This document shows, one piece after another, positions 15,170 through 23,055 of a stretch of 52,031 nt of DNA. Where the stretch lies: assembly GCA_030533415.1 (NCBI GenBank), contig JAUNJE010000016.1:1-52031 (forward strand), given 5' to 3'. Each line of letters starts with the position of its first letter. Position 1 is the stretch's first letter. Below the pieces are notes generated by a model that saw only the letters and a program-made list of their open reading frames with translations, did not search any database and was not told the DNA's origin. The translations under genes and the position numbers were made by a program. This DNA comes from Eubacteriales bacterium (GTDB lineage Bacteria; Bacillota; Clostridia; Oscillospirales; Oscillospiraceae).

Positions 15170-16039
15170 TTACAGCCGAATGTCAAACCAGGTATCCTGC
15201 CGGACCCGAGCCTGGCGGGCGGCGTCAATGACGGCCAGGATCTCCAGTGTCTCCTCCTTCGGCACCGGGCACACCCCATAGACAAAGAAATCTAGGATGG
15301 CCTTGGTCAAATTGTGGTAGAAGTCCCGGTCGTCGCTAACCAGACGCTGGCCGGTCTCGCCGTCGGACACCATGAAGTTGAACTCCGCCCAGGGCTGGGG
15401 GCTCTGCACGAAGCTGGCCAGGCGCCCGTCCCCGTAGTCCAGGATCAGCTGCGTGACCATGCTGCCCACACCAAACCCCTTGACGCGCCGGATGCCGGGG
15501 CCCATCAATGCCACGATGGGCTCCAGCTGGTGTACCGCGTACTGGTCCAGCGAATGGGGCCCCACGGTGGACACAAACCGGGGCCTTTCCGGGTGGGCCG
15601 CCCGGTAATCCAGGATACTCTGGCAAAACCGCTGGGCGGAGGAAGAGAACACCGGCGTATGGTGCTCCCCGGCCAGAGCAAACAGCCGCTGGCCCGTCTT
15701 AAGATCCGGGGCAAAGGTCTTGTCCACAAAAACCGGCTTCCCACTGCGCAGGGGAAGCTGGCACACCTCCTCATGCCAGGCGGCGTTGTCCGCCGCGATC
15801 ACCAGGATGGCGTCCACCTCCTGTACCAGCTGCTCCATACTCTCCGCAGGGGTGATGTTCCGCTGGAAGCACCATTGTTCCGTGGTCAGCCCGCCCGCCG
15901 GCGGCGCGTCGTGGATGCCGAAGGCGTGGGTGACGCGGGCGTCATAGCCGAAGCGGGCGATAACGTCCCGCAAAAAGCCGGGATAGTGGTCGGCGTGCCA
16001 GTTGTTCAGGTAATAATCCGCAAATCCGATTTTCAGCAT
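15170..16039 (-). CDS. Gfo/Idh/MocA family oxidoreductase
   Basis: The 289-residue protein resembles short Gfo/Idh/MocA NAD(P)-dependent sugar dehydrogenases. It has an N-terminal Rossmann segment (MLKIGFADYYLNNWHADHY) and the GKPVFVDKTFA motif, where Lys107 takes the place of the catalytic Lys of the EKP motif. A C-terminal alpha/beta domain follows. The canonical GxGxxG near the N-terminus is not preserved (GFADYYLN), so cofactor use may be altered. It is the last gene of the operon with ThuA-like and SDR genes, 16 bases after the SDR-like gene. Oxidation or reduction of a sugar or uronate is expected. Confidence 0.8.
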   Translation of the reverse strand: MLKIGFADYYLNNWHADHYPGFLRDVIARFGYDARVTHAFGIHDAPPAGGLTTEQWCFQRNITPAESMEQLVQEVDAILVIAADNAAWHEEVCQLPLRSGKPVFVDKTFAPDLKTGQRLFALAGEHHTPVFSSSAQRFCQSILDYRAAHPERPRFVSTVGPHSLDQYAVHQLEPIVALMGPGIRRVKGFGVGSMVTQLILDYGDGRLASFVQSPQPWAEFNFMVSDGETGQRLVSDDRDFYHNLTKAILDFFVYGVCPVPKEETLEILAVIDAARQARVRQDTWFDIRL

Positions 16040-16055
16040 CCGGGGAACCCTCCTT

Positions 16056-16673
16056 TTACCACGGGACTTCCCGCAGATAGGCGTCCCGCATCACGAGCCT
16101 GTTTTCATCCGAATGGATATAAGGCTCCTTTTCGTCGTAGCAAAGCCTGGTCAGAAGATATTCTCCGGCTTTCATTCCGCCGGAGCCTTCTTCCGCGCAG
16201 TACCAGCGGAAGCGGAATCCCTCCGGGCGCAGGCGGTTAAAATACAGCTTTCCCACCATATTCATTCCCGCCCAGGCCATATGCCGCCCGTAATCCCGGA
16301 CGTCCCGGCAATGGCTGATGCTGGAGCTCCTCCCGGTGATCATTCCGATGCACTTCGTCTGCCCCTTGCGCAGCAGCGGAAGGGACGCCTCAATGGCCTC
16401 CTGCATCCGATTGATCTGTCCGCTGATCTGCTCCAGGAGCCCCTCGCAGTCAAGGCCGTCGCCGATGGCGCCATCGGTGGGAATCCGCCCGCCTGCACCG
16501 AAAAGAAGAATGTCGATCCGTCCTTCCGTTCGTTCGATTCGTTCCAGAAGTGCGGAGGCATCCTCCCCTTTTTCCGGGAAAGCATACAGTTTGCAGCCGT
16601 GGGCACTCAAGTATTGTTTCGTATCTTCCATATAGGGATTGCCGTTGTCCACGCACAGGACGACCTGGCTCAT
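16056..16673 (-). CDS. Degenerate short-chain dehydrogenase-like protein
   Basis: The 205-residue protein has the secondary-structure pattern of an SDR but not its active site. The glycine motif TGxxxGIG is replaced by VDNGNPYMED. The NNAG strand is replaced by LLFGAGG (56-62). The YxxxK pair is YGRHM (Tyr128, Met132). It shares the RPEGFRFRWY segment with the neighbouring SDR (QPRGFRFRLY), which suggests they are paralogues. It may be a non-catalytic partner subunit or an enzyme with changed chemistry. The start at 16673 is set by GAGGGGAG; an upstream ATG would overlap the preceding gene. Confidence 0.75.
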   Translation of the reverse strand: MSQVVLCVDNGNPYMEDTKQYLSAHGCKLYAFPEKGEDASALLERIERTEGRIDILLFGAGGRIPTDGAIGDGLDCEGLLEQISGQINRMQEAIEASLPLLRKGQTKCIGMITGRSSSISHCRDVRDYGRHMAWAGMNMVGKLYFNRLRPEGFRFRWYCAEEGSGGMKAGEYLLTRLCYDEKEPYIHSDENRLVMRDAYLREVPW

Positions 16674-16690
16674 ATCGTTATACTCCCCTC

Positions 16691-17374
16691 TCAAAAAGGC
16701 CATATCTCATCGGATACGTCGCTCATAACCAGCACGTCCTCCCAATTCCGCCGGGAGGTGAACTGCCGGTATGCCACCGCCGCCGTCTCCTCCGGCTCAA
16801 AATTGCCCACAGTACTCTTGTGCCCGCTCATATACGTGCGCACCCACCCGGGATGGTAGAGCCGGAACCGAAATCCCCGGGGCTGCAACCGCTCGAACAT
16901 CAACCGGACCGCCATATTGAGGCAGGTTTTGGAGACGCAGTAAGGGACGCCGCCATCGCGGTGGGCCAGGGTGATGGAGCCCGCCTCCGACGAAACAAAG
17001 CACAGCACCTTTTCTCCGCCTTCCATCAGCGGCAAAAACGCTTCCACCATCCGCACCGGTCCCAGAGCGTTGACATTCAGGCAGCCGGCCGTCGCGTCGC
17101 CGCCGCAGTGGGAGATCCCCGCACAGTTGACCAGCAGGTCCAGGCAGGCCGCCTGCCGCCCCACCGCGTCCGCCGCCCGGCGGACAGATTCCCCACTTCC
17201 CACATCCAGCTCCACCAGCGAGAGCCTGCCGCCATACGCACTTTTCAGCTCGTCCAATTCCGTCCAGTCCTTCATAAAGCGTCCGGCAAACACCTGCCAC
17301 CCGTTTTCCAGAAAGCAGCGGCACAGTGCGAACCCGATCCCCCTGTCCGCGCCCGTGATCAACGCGCTTTTCAT
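16691..17374 (-). CDS. Short-chain dehydrogenase/reductase
   Basis: This is a 227-residue classical SDR. The cofactor motif TGADRGIG is at 7-14, NCAG at 83-86, the catalytic Ser in FVSSEAG (128-129), and Tyr145/Lys149 in YCVSK. The start codon overlaps the stop of the ThuA-like gene (ATGA), so the two are translationally coupled; longer readings run into that gene. The next gene is its degenerate paralogue. The substrate is probably a sugar or sugar acid (inference from context). Confidence 0.9.
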   Translation of the reverse strand: MKSALITGADRGIGFALCRCFLENGWQVFAGRFMKDWTELDELKSAYGGRLSLVELDVGSGESVRRAADAVGRQAACLDLLVNCAGISHCGGDATAGCLNVNALGPVRMVEAFLPLMEGGEKVLCFVSSEAGSITLAHRDGGVPYCVSKTCLNMAVRLMFERLQPRGFRFRLYHPGWVRTYMSGHKSTVGNFEPEETAAVAYRQFTSRRNWEDVLVMSDVSDEIWPF

Positions 17375-18048
17375 TCGCTGTCCCCCGCGCCGTTCAGGCA
17401 CCACTGCATGGCGTTTTGAAGAATCTTCTGAAACTCCTGATTGTGCCAGACCGAAAGGGTGTGTCCCGGCGTCAGCACGCACAGCCGCCCTTTGCCCATC
17501 TGCCTGGTATATCCGGCAATCTGATTTCCCCCCGTGGCGGAATGGGAGGTCAGAAAGATATCCGCATCCCGGGCCAAAATCTCCATCTGATAATGCTCAT
17601 CCCGGACGCGAAACTCCTCCGCCACGCCCCGCATGATGGGATGCTCCTTCGCTTTTTTCAGCGTCACCTCGCACCGCAGCGGATGGGACAAAAACCGGTT
17701 CCCCACAAATTCGTTATACTCCTGTACCCCGTCCTTATCCCCCGTGAAAACATTGCCGGCATGGATGGACAGAAACGCGCCGCCCCGCTCCACATAGTCC
17801 CGGAATTCTCCCCCCATGACTTCCGTTACGGTATTCTCAAACCAGGGCGCCGGGTTCCCCGAGGTGACGCCGTTGCCCTTGCAGCAGAGGATCAGGGGAA
17901 ATTCGGCGATCATTTCAACCGTCAGAATGTCCTTTGCCGCTTTTACAAACTCAAATTGGTAACGGTCCCCGGCCAGGGGCAGCAGTCCTTTTTCAACGAC
18001 CTCTGCCGGATGCCAGATATCGTCGCACAGCACCAGTATTCTTTGCAT
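17371..18048 (-). CDS. ThuA-like domain protein
   Basis: The 225-residue protein belongs to the ThuA/trehalose-utilisation family, a glutamine-amidotransferase-like fold. It begins ILVLCDDIWHPAE and carries the FLSIHAGN motif (about 93-100) and the late GRLCVLTPGH. Family members act with Gfo/Idh/MocA dehydrogenases on keto-sugars formed during disaccharide breakdown in several bacteria. It opens an operon with an SDR, an SDR-like protein and a Gfo/Idh/MocA protein. The start at 18048 has AGGAAGG 8 bases upstream. Confidence 0.88.
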   Translation of the reverse strand: MQRILVLCDDIWHPAEVVEKGLLPLAGDRYQFEFVKAAKDILTVEMIAEFPLILCCKGNGVTSGNPAPWFENTVTEVMGGEFRDYVERGGAFLSIHAGNVFTGDKDGVQEYNEFVGNRFLSHPLRCEVTLKKAKEHPIMRGVAEEFRVRDEHYQMEILARDADIFLTSHSATGGNQIAGYTRQMGKGRLCVLTPGHTLSVWHNQEFQKILQNAMQWCLNGAGDSE

Positions 18049-18098
18049 GTTATACACCTTCCTGTTTTGATGATTGGATTGACGAAATTGCCGATATC

Positions 18099-18138
18099 AA
18101 TATTCCGGTGTTGTCTGTACAAACACAACCGGAATATT
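18099..18138. promoter_or_regulatory. Inverted repeat in the thuA-GH88 divergent region
   Basis: AATATTCCGG (18099-18108) and CCGGAATATT (18129-18138) form a 10-base inverted repeat with 20 bases between. It lies 50-90 bases upstream of the ThuA-like gene. It could be a hairpin in that gene's leader or a regulator site. Confidence 0.4.
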
Positions 18139-18162
18139 TCCTGATTCAGGTCCGTTTATCGA

Positions 18163-18176
18163 TATCGTTAACGATA
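18163..18176. promoter_or_regulatory. Perfect 14-base palindrome TATCGTTAACGATA
   Basis: This palindrome, with a central TTAA in a CGTTAACG core, is of a kind used by LacI/GalR or GntR-type repressors. It lies in the 517-base divergent region between the ThuA-like and GH88 genes. No regulator for it is identified. Confidence 0.4.
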
Positions 18177-18248
18177 ACCTGATTGCGCGGATGGCGGCTC
18201 CAGAGCGCCTGGGCGCTGAGAAGAGGCGGTTTCACCAGGCCTCGTTGA

Positions 18249-18256
18249 AAACGTTT
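18249..18256. promoter_or_regulatory. AAACGTTT core site
   Basis: GAAAACGTTTCGTC contains the same AAACGTTT core as the three 15-base operator candidates, with different flanks. It lies about 43 bases upstream of the -35 of the promoter at 18299-18327. Confidence 0.4.
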
Positions 18257-18298
18257 CGTCAAATTGCTTCTGCGAAGAGCGGTTGTGCCATGTTTGCT

Positions 18299-18327
18299 TT
18301 GACATATGTTAATAAATATGATATACT
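18299..18327 (+). promoter_or_regulatory. Strong promoter pointing at GH88
   Basis: TTGACA (18299-18304), a 17-base spacer and TATACT (18322-18327) form a near-perfect sigma-A promoter. The implied leader before the GH88 start is about 230 bases and contains the exact operator copy at 18463-18477. The repressor would act as a roadblock there, unless a second closer promoter exists. Confidence 0.6.
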
Positions 18328-18462
18328 GAGCTGAACAAAAATGCAAGCATAAAAATGATAAAACCAGCTGTGAAGGCCCTGCGAATCCGTCAAAAACCAA
18401 ATAAAATGTTTTAAAAAGCTTCTGTTTTCGGGAGTTTTTCCGTTACAGCGCCGAATAAAATC

Positions 18463-18477
18463 GAAACGTTTTTATTT
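18463..18477 (+). promoter_or_regulatory. LacI-type operator candidate O3 (GH88)
   Basis: This is an exact copy of GAAACGTTTTTATTT, shared with 13620-13634 and 13737-13751. It lies 88 bases upstream of the GH88 start codon and ties that gene to the transporter regulon. Confidence 0.6.
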
Positions 18478-18565
18478 ATAGGGATGTAAGATACACATTT
18501 TTCTGTACTGTGTCTGCCAAATTGGCGGATCAGGATTCCGGAGGATGCAAATGGAGGGAAAAACG

Positions 18566-19711
18566 ATGACTGTATACGAGCAATGGGCCGCGCCCATTCT
18601 TGGGCAGATCCGGGAAAAAATGGCATGGTCCAGTGAGAAAAACAAGGACAAAATCCCCTACACCACCGACGCGCAGGGCAGCTACATTGACTGTGCCGCG
18701 GGAAACGATTGCGGCGGCCTGGGCTGGTGGACCAACGGCTTCTGGGGCGGGACCATGTGGCTGCTCTACCAGGACACCGGCGGCGAATCCTACAGGCGCA
18801 TCGCCCAAGCCAGCGAGGACCGGCTGAGCCGCTGTTTTGATTTCTTCTACGATCTGAGCCACGACGTAGGCTTCCAGTTCCAGCCCACTGCGGTGACCGA
18901 CTACCGCCTGACAGGCCGGGAGGAATCCCGGAAGCGGGGCCTTCACGCGGCCAGCCTTCTGGCGGGACGTTTTAACCCGGCGGGGAATTTTATCCGCGCC
19001 TGGAACAACGCCTGGCCCGGGGCGGATGTCCGGGGCTGGGCCATTATCGACTGCATGTGCAACCTGCCGCTTTTGTACTGGGCCAGCCAGGAGACGAACG
19101 ATCCCCGTTTCCGGCATATCGCCATGCTGCATGCCGACACCGCCGCACGCTGCTTCCTACGCGCGGACGGTTCGGTTCGCCACATTGTGGAGTTCGACCC
19201 GGAAACCGGGGCATATATCCGCAGCCACAGCGGGCAGGGCTATGCCCACGGTTCCGCATGGTCCCGGGGGCAGGCATGGGCGGTATACGGTTTCGCGCTC
19301 AGCTACCGCTACACCAAAAAGCAGGCGTATCTGGATGCCTCGAAAAAGGTGGCGGATTACGTTCTGACCCATCTGCCGGAAAGCGGACTGGTGCCCTGTG
19401 ACTTTATGCAGCCCGCGGAACCTGAGTGGGAGGACTCCTGCGGCGCGGCCATCCTGGCCAGCGGCATTTGGGAGCTGGCGGAGGTCCTGCCCGATGGCGG
19501 TGAAAAGGAGCGCTACCGGCAAGGCGCCTGGCGCATCGCGGACACGCTCTACCGCCAGCGCACCGACTGGACCCATAACTGTGATGCCATCGTCCAGAAT
19601 TGCACCGCCGCCTACCACGATGAGAAGCACCACTTCCCCATGAACTATGCGGACTACTATTTTATCGAAGCCGTTTATAAAATGGCGGGAAAAAATTACG
19701 CGCCCTGGTGA
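18566..19711 (+). CDS. GH88 unsaturated glucuronyl hydrolase-like enzyme
   Basis: The 381-residue protein has the (alpha/alpha)6-barrel pattern of GH88. The two catalytic aspartates are recognised as Asp100 in HDVGF and Asp162 in IIDCMCNLPLLYWAS. Their 62-residue spacing is close to that in characterised enzymes. Tryptophan-rich WWTNGFWGG (54-62) is also typical. GH88 enzymes remove delta-4,5-unsaturated uronic acid from oligosaccharides made by polysaccharide lyases. No lyase is in this window, and no signal peptide is present. The start at 18566 is set by GGAGGG 8 bases upstream; in-frame ATGs at 18545 and 18551 lack spacing. The GH13 gene follows at 19774. Confidence 0.9.
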   Translation: MTVYEQWAAPILGQIREKMAWSSEKNKDKIPYTTDAQGSYIDCAAGNDCGGLGWWTNGFWGGTMWLLYQDTGGESYRRIAQASEDRLSRCFDFFYDLSHDVGFQFQPTAVTDYRLTGREESRKRGLHAASLLAGRFNPAGNFIRAWNNAWPGADVRGWAIIDCMCNLPLLYWASQETNDPRFRHIAMLHADTAARCFLRADGSVRHIVEFDPETGAYIRSHSGQGYAHGSAWSRGQAWAVYGFALSYRYTKKQAYLDASKKVADYVLTHLPESGLVPCDFMQPAEPEWEDSCGAAILASGIWELAEVLPDGGEKERYRQGAWRIADTLYRQRTDWTHNCDAIVQNCTAAYHDEKHHFPMNYADYYFIEAVYKMAGKNYAPW

Positions 19712-19773
19712 AGAAGCGGCAGGCGTTCGCGGCCCCGGAAAAGCAGTAAAAGCAGCAGATAGGAGTTGGAAAT

Positions 19774-21441
19774 ATGGAAACGGCATGGTGGAAGGAAGCT
19801 GTCGTATATCAGATTTATCCGCGCAGCTTCATGGACAGCAACGCGGACGGAATCGGTGATCTGAAGGGGATCACCTCCCGGCTGGACTACCTAAAGGAAC
19901 TGGGAATCGATGTGATCTGGCTTTCGCCGGTCTATCAGTCTCCCAACGATGACAATGGCTACGATATCAGCGATTACCGGGCAATCATGCAGGAATTCGG
20001 CACAATGGCGGATTTCGACGAGATGCTCGCGGGCATCCATGCCAGGGGCATGAAGCTGGTGATGGATCTTGTGGTGAACCACACCTCTGACGAACATGCT
20101 TGGTTTGTGGAAAGCCGGAAATCCAGAGAGAATCCTTACCGGGATTATTATATCTGGAGAGAAGGAAAAGACGGCGGGGCACCGAACAACTGGGGCAGCT
20201 GGTTCTCCGGCTCCGCATGGCAGTATGATGGGCGGACAGACATGTATTATCTGCATCTTTTCTCCAAAAAGCAGCCGGATCTGAACTGGGACAATCCCAA
20301 AGTGAGAGAAGAAGTCTTTTCCATGATGAACTGGTGGTGTGAAAAGGGAATCGACGGTTTCCGCATGGATGTGATCAGTCTGATTTCCAAAAAGCCCGGG
20401 CTGCCTGACGGTGATGTGGCGCCGGGTGCGCTGTATGGCGACAGCGGCTGCGCAAACGGGCCGCGTGTGCATGAATACCTGCAGGAGATGAACCGGGCCG
20501 TTTTGTCCCGCTATGACCTGATGACGGTGGGGGAATGCGCAGGCGTAACCGTGGAAGAAGCAAAAAAATATGCCAGCCTGAACGGGAAAGAGCTTAACAT
20601 GGTGTTTCAGTTTGAGCATGTGGAGCTGTGCGATGGGCCTCTTGGCAAATGGACGGACCGGCGGGTGGATTTGAAGGCATTCAAGCAGGTGATGAGCAAG
20701 TGGCAGACGGAGCTTGCGGGGAAAGCATGGAACAGCCTGTTTTTGGAAAACCACGACCAGCCCCGCTCGGTATCCCGTTTTGGAAACGATGATCCGCAGT
20801 ACCGGGCGGTATGCGCGAAGATGCTGGCAACCTGTCTGCATATGATGCAGGGAACGCCCTATGTGTATCAGGGGGAGGAGCTTGGCATGACCAACTGTCC
20901 TTTTCGGACTCTGGAGGATTTCCGCGATATTGAAAGCCTCAACGCCTTTCAGGAGCTGACGCAAGCCGGGAAGGCCGCGCCGGAGGAGATCATGGGCTAT
21001 CTGCGCCTGCGCGGGCGGGACAACGCGCGCACGCCCATGCAGTGGGACGACAGTGAGAACGCGGGCTTTACAGCGGGAACGCCCTGGATCATGGTGAATC
21101 CCAACTACAGGCAGATCAACGCAAAGAAGGAGCTGGCTGACCCTGATTCCGTTTTTCACTACTATCAAAAGCTGATCGCCCTGCGGAAGCAGGAAAAAAT
21201 CATGGTATATGGCACCTATGCGCTTTTAGAGCCTGACAGCGGGAGCCTTTACGTCTATACAAGAACCCTGGGAACTAAAACGCTTCTCGTCATCTGCAAT
21301 TTTACCAAAGAGGAAGTACCCTACAGCGTACCGGAGGAATATGCGGATGCGAAGGTGCTGATTGGCAATTATACGAGGTCATATGCGCAGGGCAATATCA
21401 CCTTAAAGCCTTATGAGGCGCTGGTATTAAAGTGCGGCTGA
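19774..21441 (+). CDS. malL: GH13 oligo-1,6-glucosidase-type alpha-glucosidase
   Basis: The 555-residue protein has all GH13 regions: DLVVNHTSDEH (about 98-108), nucleophile Asp199 in GFRMDVIS, acid/base Glu254 in VGECAG, and Asp328 in ENHDQPR. The residue after the nucleophile is Val200, which marks alpha-1,6 preference in the Bacillus cereus oligo-1,6-glucosidase (alanine marks maltases). It is cytoplasmic and should cut isomaltose, panose and similar sugars. It starts 62 bases after GH88 with AGGAG before it, and probably shares its transcript. Codon use is less GC-rich than in GH88. Confidence 0.93.
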   Translation: METAWWKEAVVYQIYPRSFMDSNADGIGDLKGITSRLDYLKELGIDVIWLSPVYQSPNDDNGYDISDYRAIMQEFGTMADFDEMLAGIHARGMKLVMDLVVNHTSDEHAWFVESRKSRENPYRDYYIWREGKDGGAPNNWGSWFSGSAWQYDGRTDMYYLHLFSKKQPDLNWDNPKVREEVFSMMNWWCEKGIDGFRMDVISLISKKPGLPDGDVAPGALYGDSGCANGPRVHEYLQEMNRAVLSRYDLMTVGECAGVTVEEAKKYASLNGKELNMVFQFEHVELCDGPLGKWTDRRVDLKAFKQVMSKWQTELAGKAWNSLFLENHDQPRSVSRFGNDDPQYRAVCAKMLATCLHMMQGTPYVYQGEELGMTNCPFRTLEDFRDIESLNAFQELTQAGKAAPEEIMGYLRLRGRDNARTPMQWDDSENAGFTAGTPWIMVNPNYRQINAKKELADPDSVFHYYQKLIALRKQEKIMVYGTYALLEPDSGSLYVYTRTLGTKTLLVICNFTKEEVPYSVPEEYADAKVLIGNYTRSYAQGNITLKPYEALVLKCG

Positions 21442-21466
21442 TCCGGTGGGCTTTTCGACGCGCTGA

Positions 21467-21489
21467 CAGGGCTGCCAGCGGCAGCCCTG
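21467..21489. terminator. Perfect hairpin after the GH13 gene
   Basis: CAGGGCTGCC and its exact complement enclose AGC, 26 bases after the GH13 stop. It lacks a T run; with the next stem-loop (21538-21572) it probably ends the transcript. Confidence 0.45.
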
Positions 21490-21490
21490 C

Positions 21491-21533
21491 ATAATAAGTC
21501 AGAAGATCGTGGGTTCAAATCCCGCGGCCCGGA
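21491..21533 (+). other. 3' half of a tRNA (remnant or attachment site)
   Basis: The sequence reads as the 3' side of an anticodon stem, a variable loop, a full T arm (GTGGG-TTCAAAT-CCCGC, 21509-21525), an acceptor strand GGCCCGG and a discriminator A. No matching 5' half (D arm, complementary acceptor CCGGGCC) precedes it; a hairpin does. Such 3' halves are left where integrative elements insert at tRNA genes, and other mobile-element scraps follow. Confidence 0.55.
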
Positions 21534-21537
21534 TCAA

Positions 21538-21585
21538 GGGGCTGTAGCGAAACACAAGTTAGCTACAGCCCCTTGACATTTTATT
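21538..21585 (+). terminator. Intrinsic terminator
   Basis: GGGGCTGTAGC (21538-21548) and GCTACAGCCCC (21562-21572) form an 11-base stem followed by TTGACATTTTATT. This is a good terminator for the GH88-GH13 transcript. Confidence 0.65.
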
Positions 21586-21626
21586 CTGATATTCTATTAA
21601 AAAGTTTCATTCGCCAGAATGGAACG
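21581..21626 (+). repeat. Dispersed palindromic repeat, left-end fragment (copy 4)
   Basis: Only module A is left (TTATTCTGATATTC ... CCAGAATGGAACG). Its right edge coincides with the point where the relaxase reading frame on the other strand stops being homologous. The repeat end and the deletion therefore share a breakpoint. Confidence 0.65.
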
Positions 21627-21691
21627 GCGGACTGCCGGTTGCTGCGCTGGATGATTTTCACATCAAAGTGGGGGCAGGGCTTTCTCGGCAT
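21623..21691 (-). pseudogene. N-terminal fragment of a MobA/MobL relaxase
   Basis: Starting at an ATG preceded by AAAGGAGG, the frame reads MPRKPCPHFDVKIIQRSNRQ then SAV, which is the conserved N-terminus of MobA/MobL-type relaxases of mobilisable elements. It then runs into the repeat at 21626. The rest of the gene is absent, so this is a scar of a lost mobilisable element. Confidence 0.65.
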
Positions 21692-21832
21692 GGTGTTCCT
21701 CCTTTCTCCCGGTTTTCGGGCAAAAAAGAGCAGGGAACCTTTCAAAGATTTCCTGCTCGGTGGTGCCGCCGGTGGGCGGTATGTATTCAATTTTTCTGTT
21801 GTTTATCAGTCAGACAAAACATAAGTTGTCTT

Positions 21833-22594
21833 TTAGTCTGTAGTTACTTCCGCTGCAAAAATCTTACTGCATAATTCAAAATATTCATCATAAGATATTT
21901 CAGTTCCATTCAATGTATATTTTTCTTCACCCTCTACATTATCTTCATCAACAAGTTCTTCACTGAAATTCATTTCTGCAACTAAATTATCCGCTCCCTC
22001 AAATTTTTCCATATGGTATGATTCATATCCTGTATGCATTCTGTTGCTGTACATAACCCATGTGGCTCCATTATAAACAACATAAGAAAGCTCGAAAGAA
22101 GCGCCATCTCCTGCGGCAAATTCATAGACCTTGTTATCGCGCGCATCAAGGTATATGCCGCCATAAGGCCCACAAAGAATCAGTTCATTTTCACCGTCAT
22201 TGTCAAGGTCAACTTTCTCTCCGATAGAATAAGAATCCATATTCAAATCAGTAATATAAAATGTCGATGTTAAATCTGTGGAGCTGATTGCACTTATTGA
22301 GCCATTGATAAATAAATCTAATAATTCTTCTGTGGTCATTTCTGAATCTAAATTCTCACCCATTTGCATGTCGCTTTCTTCCTGACTTGCAGAAGATTCG
22401 TCTACCTTTACAGTTTCATCTTCTTTTATGTCTGAATCTGTACTCTCAACTGTCGGCGCATTGCTTTCTTGCTGACTTGTAGCCGATTCCTCTGTATTGA
22501 CAGCCTCATCTTTTTTTACCTGTCCACAAGCAGCAATGTTTAATGCTGTTAGAAGAACACATACCAATATAGTTATCTTTTTACATCTGTTCAT
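21833..22594 (-). CDS. AT-rich lipoprotein with acidic linker and calcium-loop-like motif
   Basis: The 253-residue protein has a lipoprotein signal (LNIAAC, Cys23) and an acidic Ser/Glu/Thr-rich linker (about 28-85) built from two imperfect repeats (EESATSQQES and ESSASQEES). A C-terminal domain (about 90-253) contains KVDLDNDGENELIL, an FG-GAP or EF-like calcium loop. I do not recognise the family. GGAGGG before MNRCKK sets the start. Base composition is strikingly AT-rich compared with its neighbours, and it lies among mobile-element fragments, so it was probably acquired. It has its own promoter at 22635-22663. Confidence 0.8.
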   Translation of the reverse strand: MNRCKKITILVCVLLTALNIAACGQVKKDEAVNTEESATSQQESNAPTVESTDSDIKEDETVKVDESSASQEESDMQMGENLDSEMTTEELLDLFINGSISAISSTDLTSTFYITDLNMDSYSIGEKVDLDNDGENELILCGPYGGIYLDARDNKVYEFAAGDGASFELSYVVYNGATWVMYSNRMHTGYESYHMEKFEGADNLVAEMNFSEELVDEDNVEGEEKYTLNGTEISYDEYFELCSKIFAAEVTTD

Positions 22595-22634
22595 ATACAT
22601 ACCCTCCAATAGGTCACTGTTAAATTTTTTCTAC

Positions 22635-22663
22635 ATCATACTTCTCTATGCGGCTATTTTCAA
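22635..22663 (-). promoter_or_regulatory. Promoter of the AT-rich lipoprotein gene
   Basis: On the minus strand TTGAAA (22663-22658), a 17-base spacer and TATGAT (22640-22635) match sigma-A consensus well. They lie 41 bases before the start codon. Confidence 0.6.
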
Positions 22664-23055
22664 TACAAAATACATAAAATTAAGAAAGTATTAAGGTTAC
22701 AGAAAAGAAGTCTTATAGTTCCTTTTACTTGCTGGACGGGAATAGCTTGCAGCGCAAGGTGTTTCCGGGCGGCAGGTCCACAAAGGGGTAGCTGGCGGCA
22801 GATAAGCACAGGGGAAGTGAAGCTTTCCCTGTGATGATTAGAACTGATTGAAAATCTGCGGAAATCATCTGCTCCCTGCAAGGGGCTTCCGGCAGGACGC
22901 AACACACCTCACAGGGGTCCCCGCAAAGCCTGCTTTGTGGGGAGAGGAGGAGCAAGGGAGCGGACGCAGTTTTCGCCAAAGGCGGAAACGGAGTTTAGCG
23001 GACTTTGCGACGACGAGGTGTATAGTTGCGCCCTCTTTCAGAGGGGGAAGCCCCG
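22664..23055. other. Mosaic region without an intact gene
   Basis: No gene is supported here. A minus-strand frame ending at the TAA near 22729 reads SYPFVDLPPGNTLRCKLF at its end, which looks like the true C-terminus of a protein, but the family is not recognised. The remainder is GC-rich and open in several frames. The relaxase fragment on one side and the ISL3 fragment on the other suggest stacked remnants of mobile elements. Confidence 0.4.

Noticed and set aside
21491-21533. A complete tRNA gene
   Set aside because: Only the 3' half is there; no D arm or complementary 5' acceptor strand can be found upstream within tRNA length.
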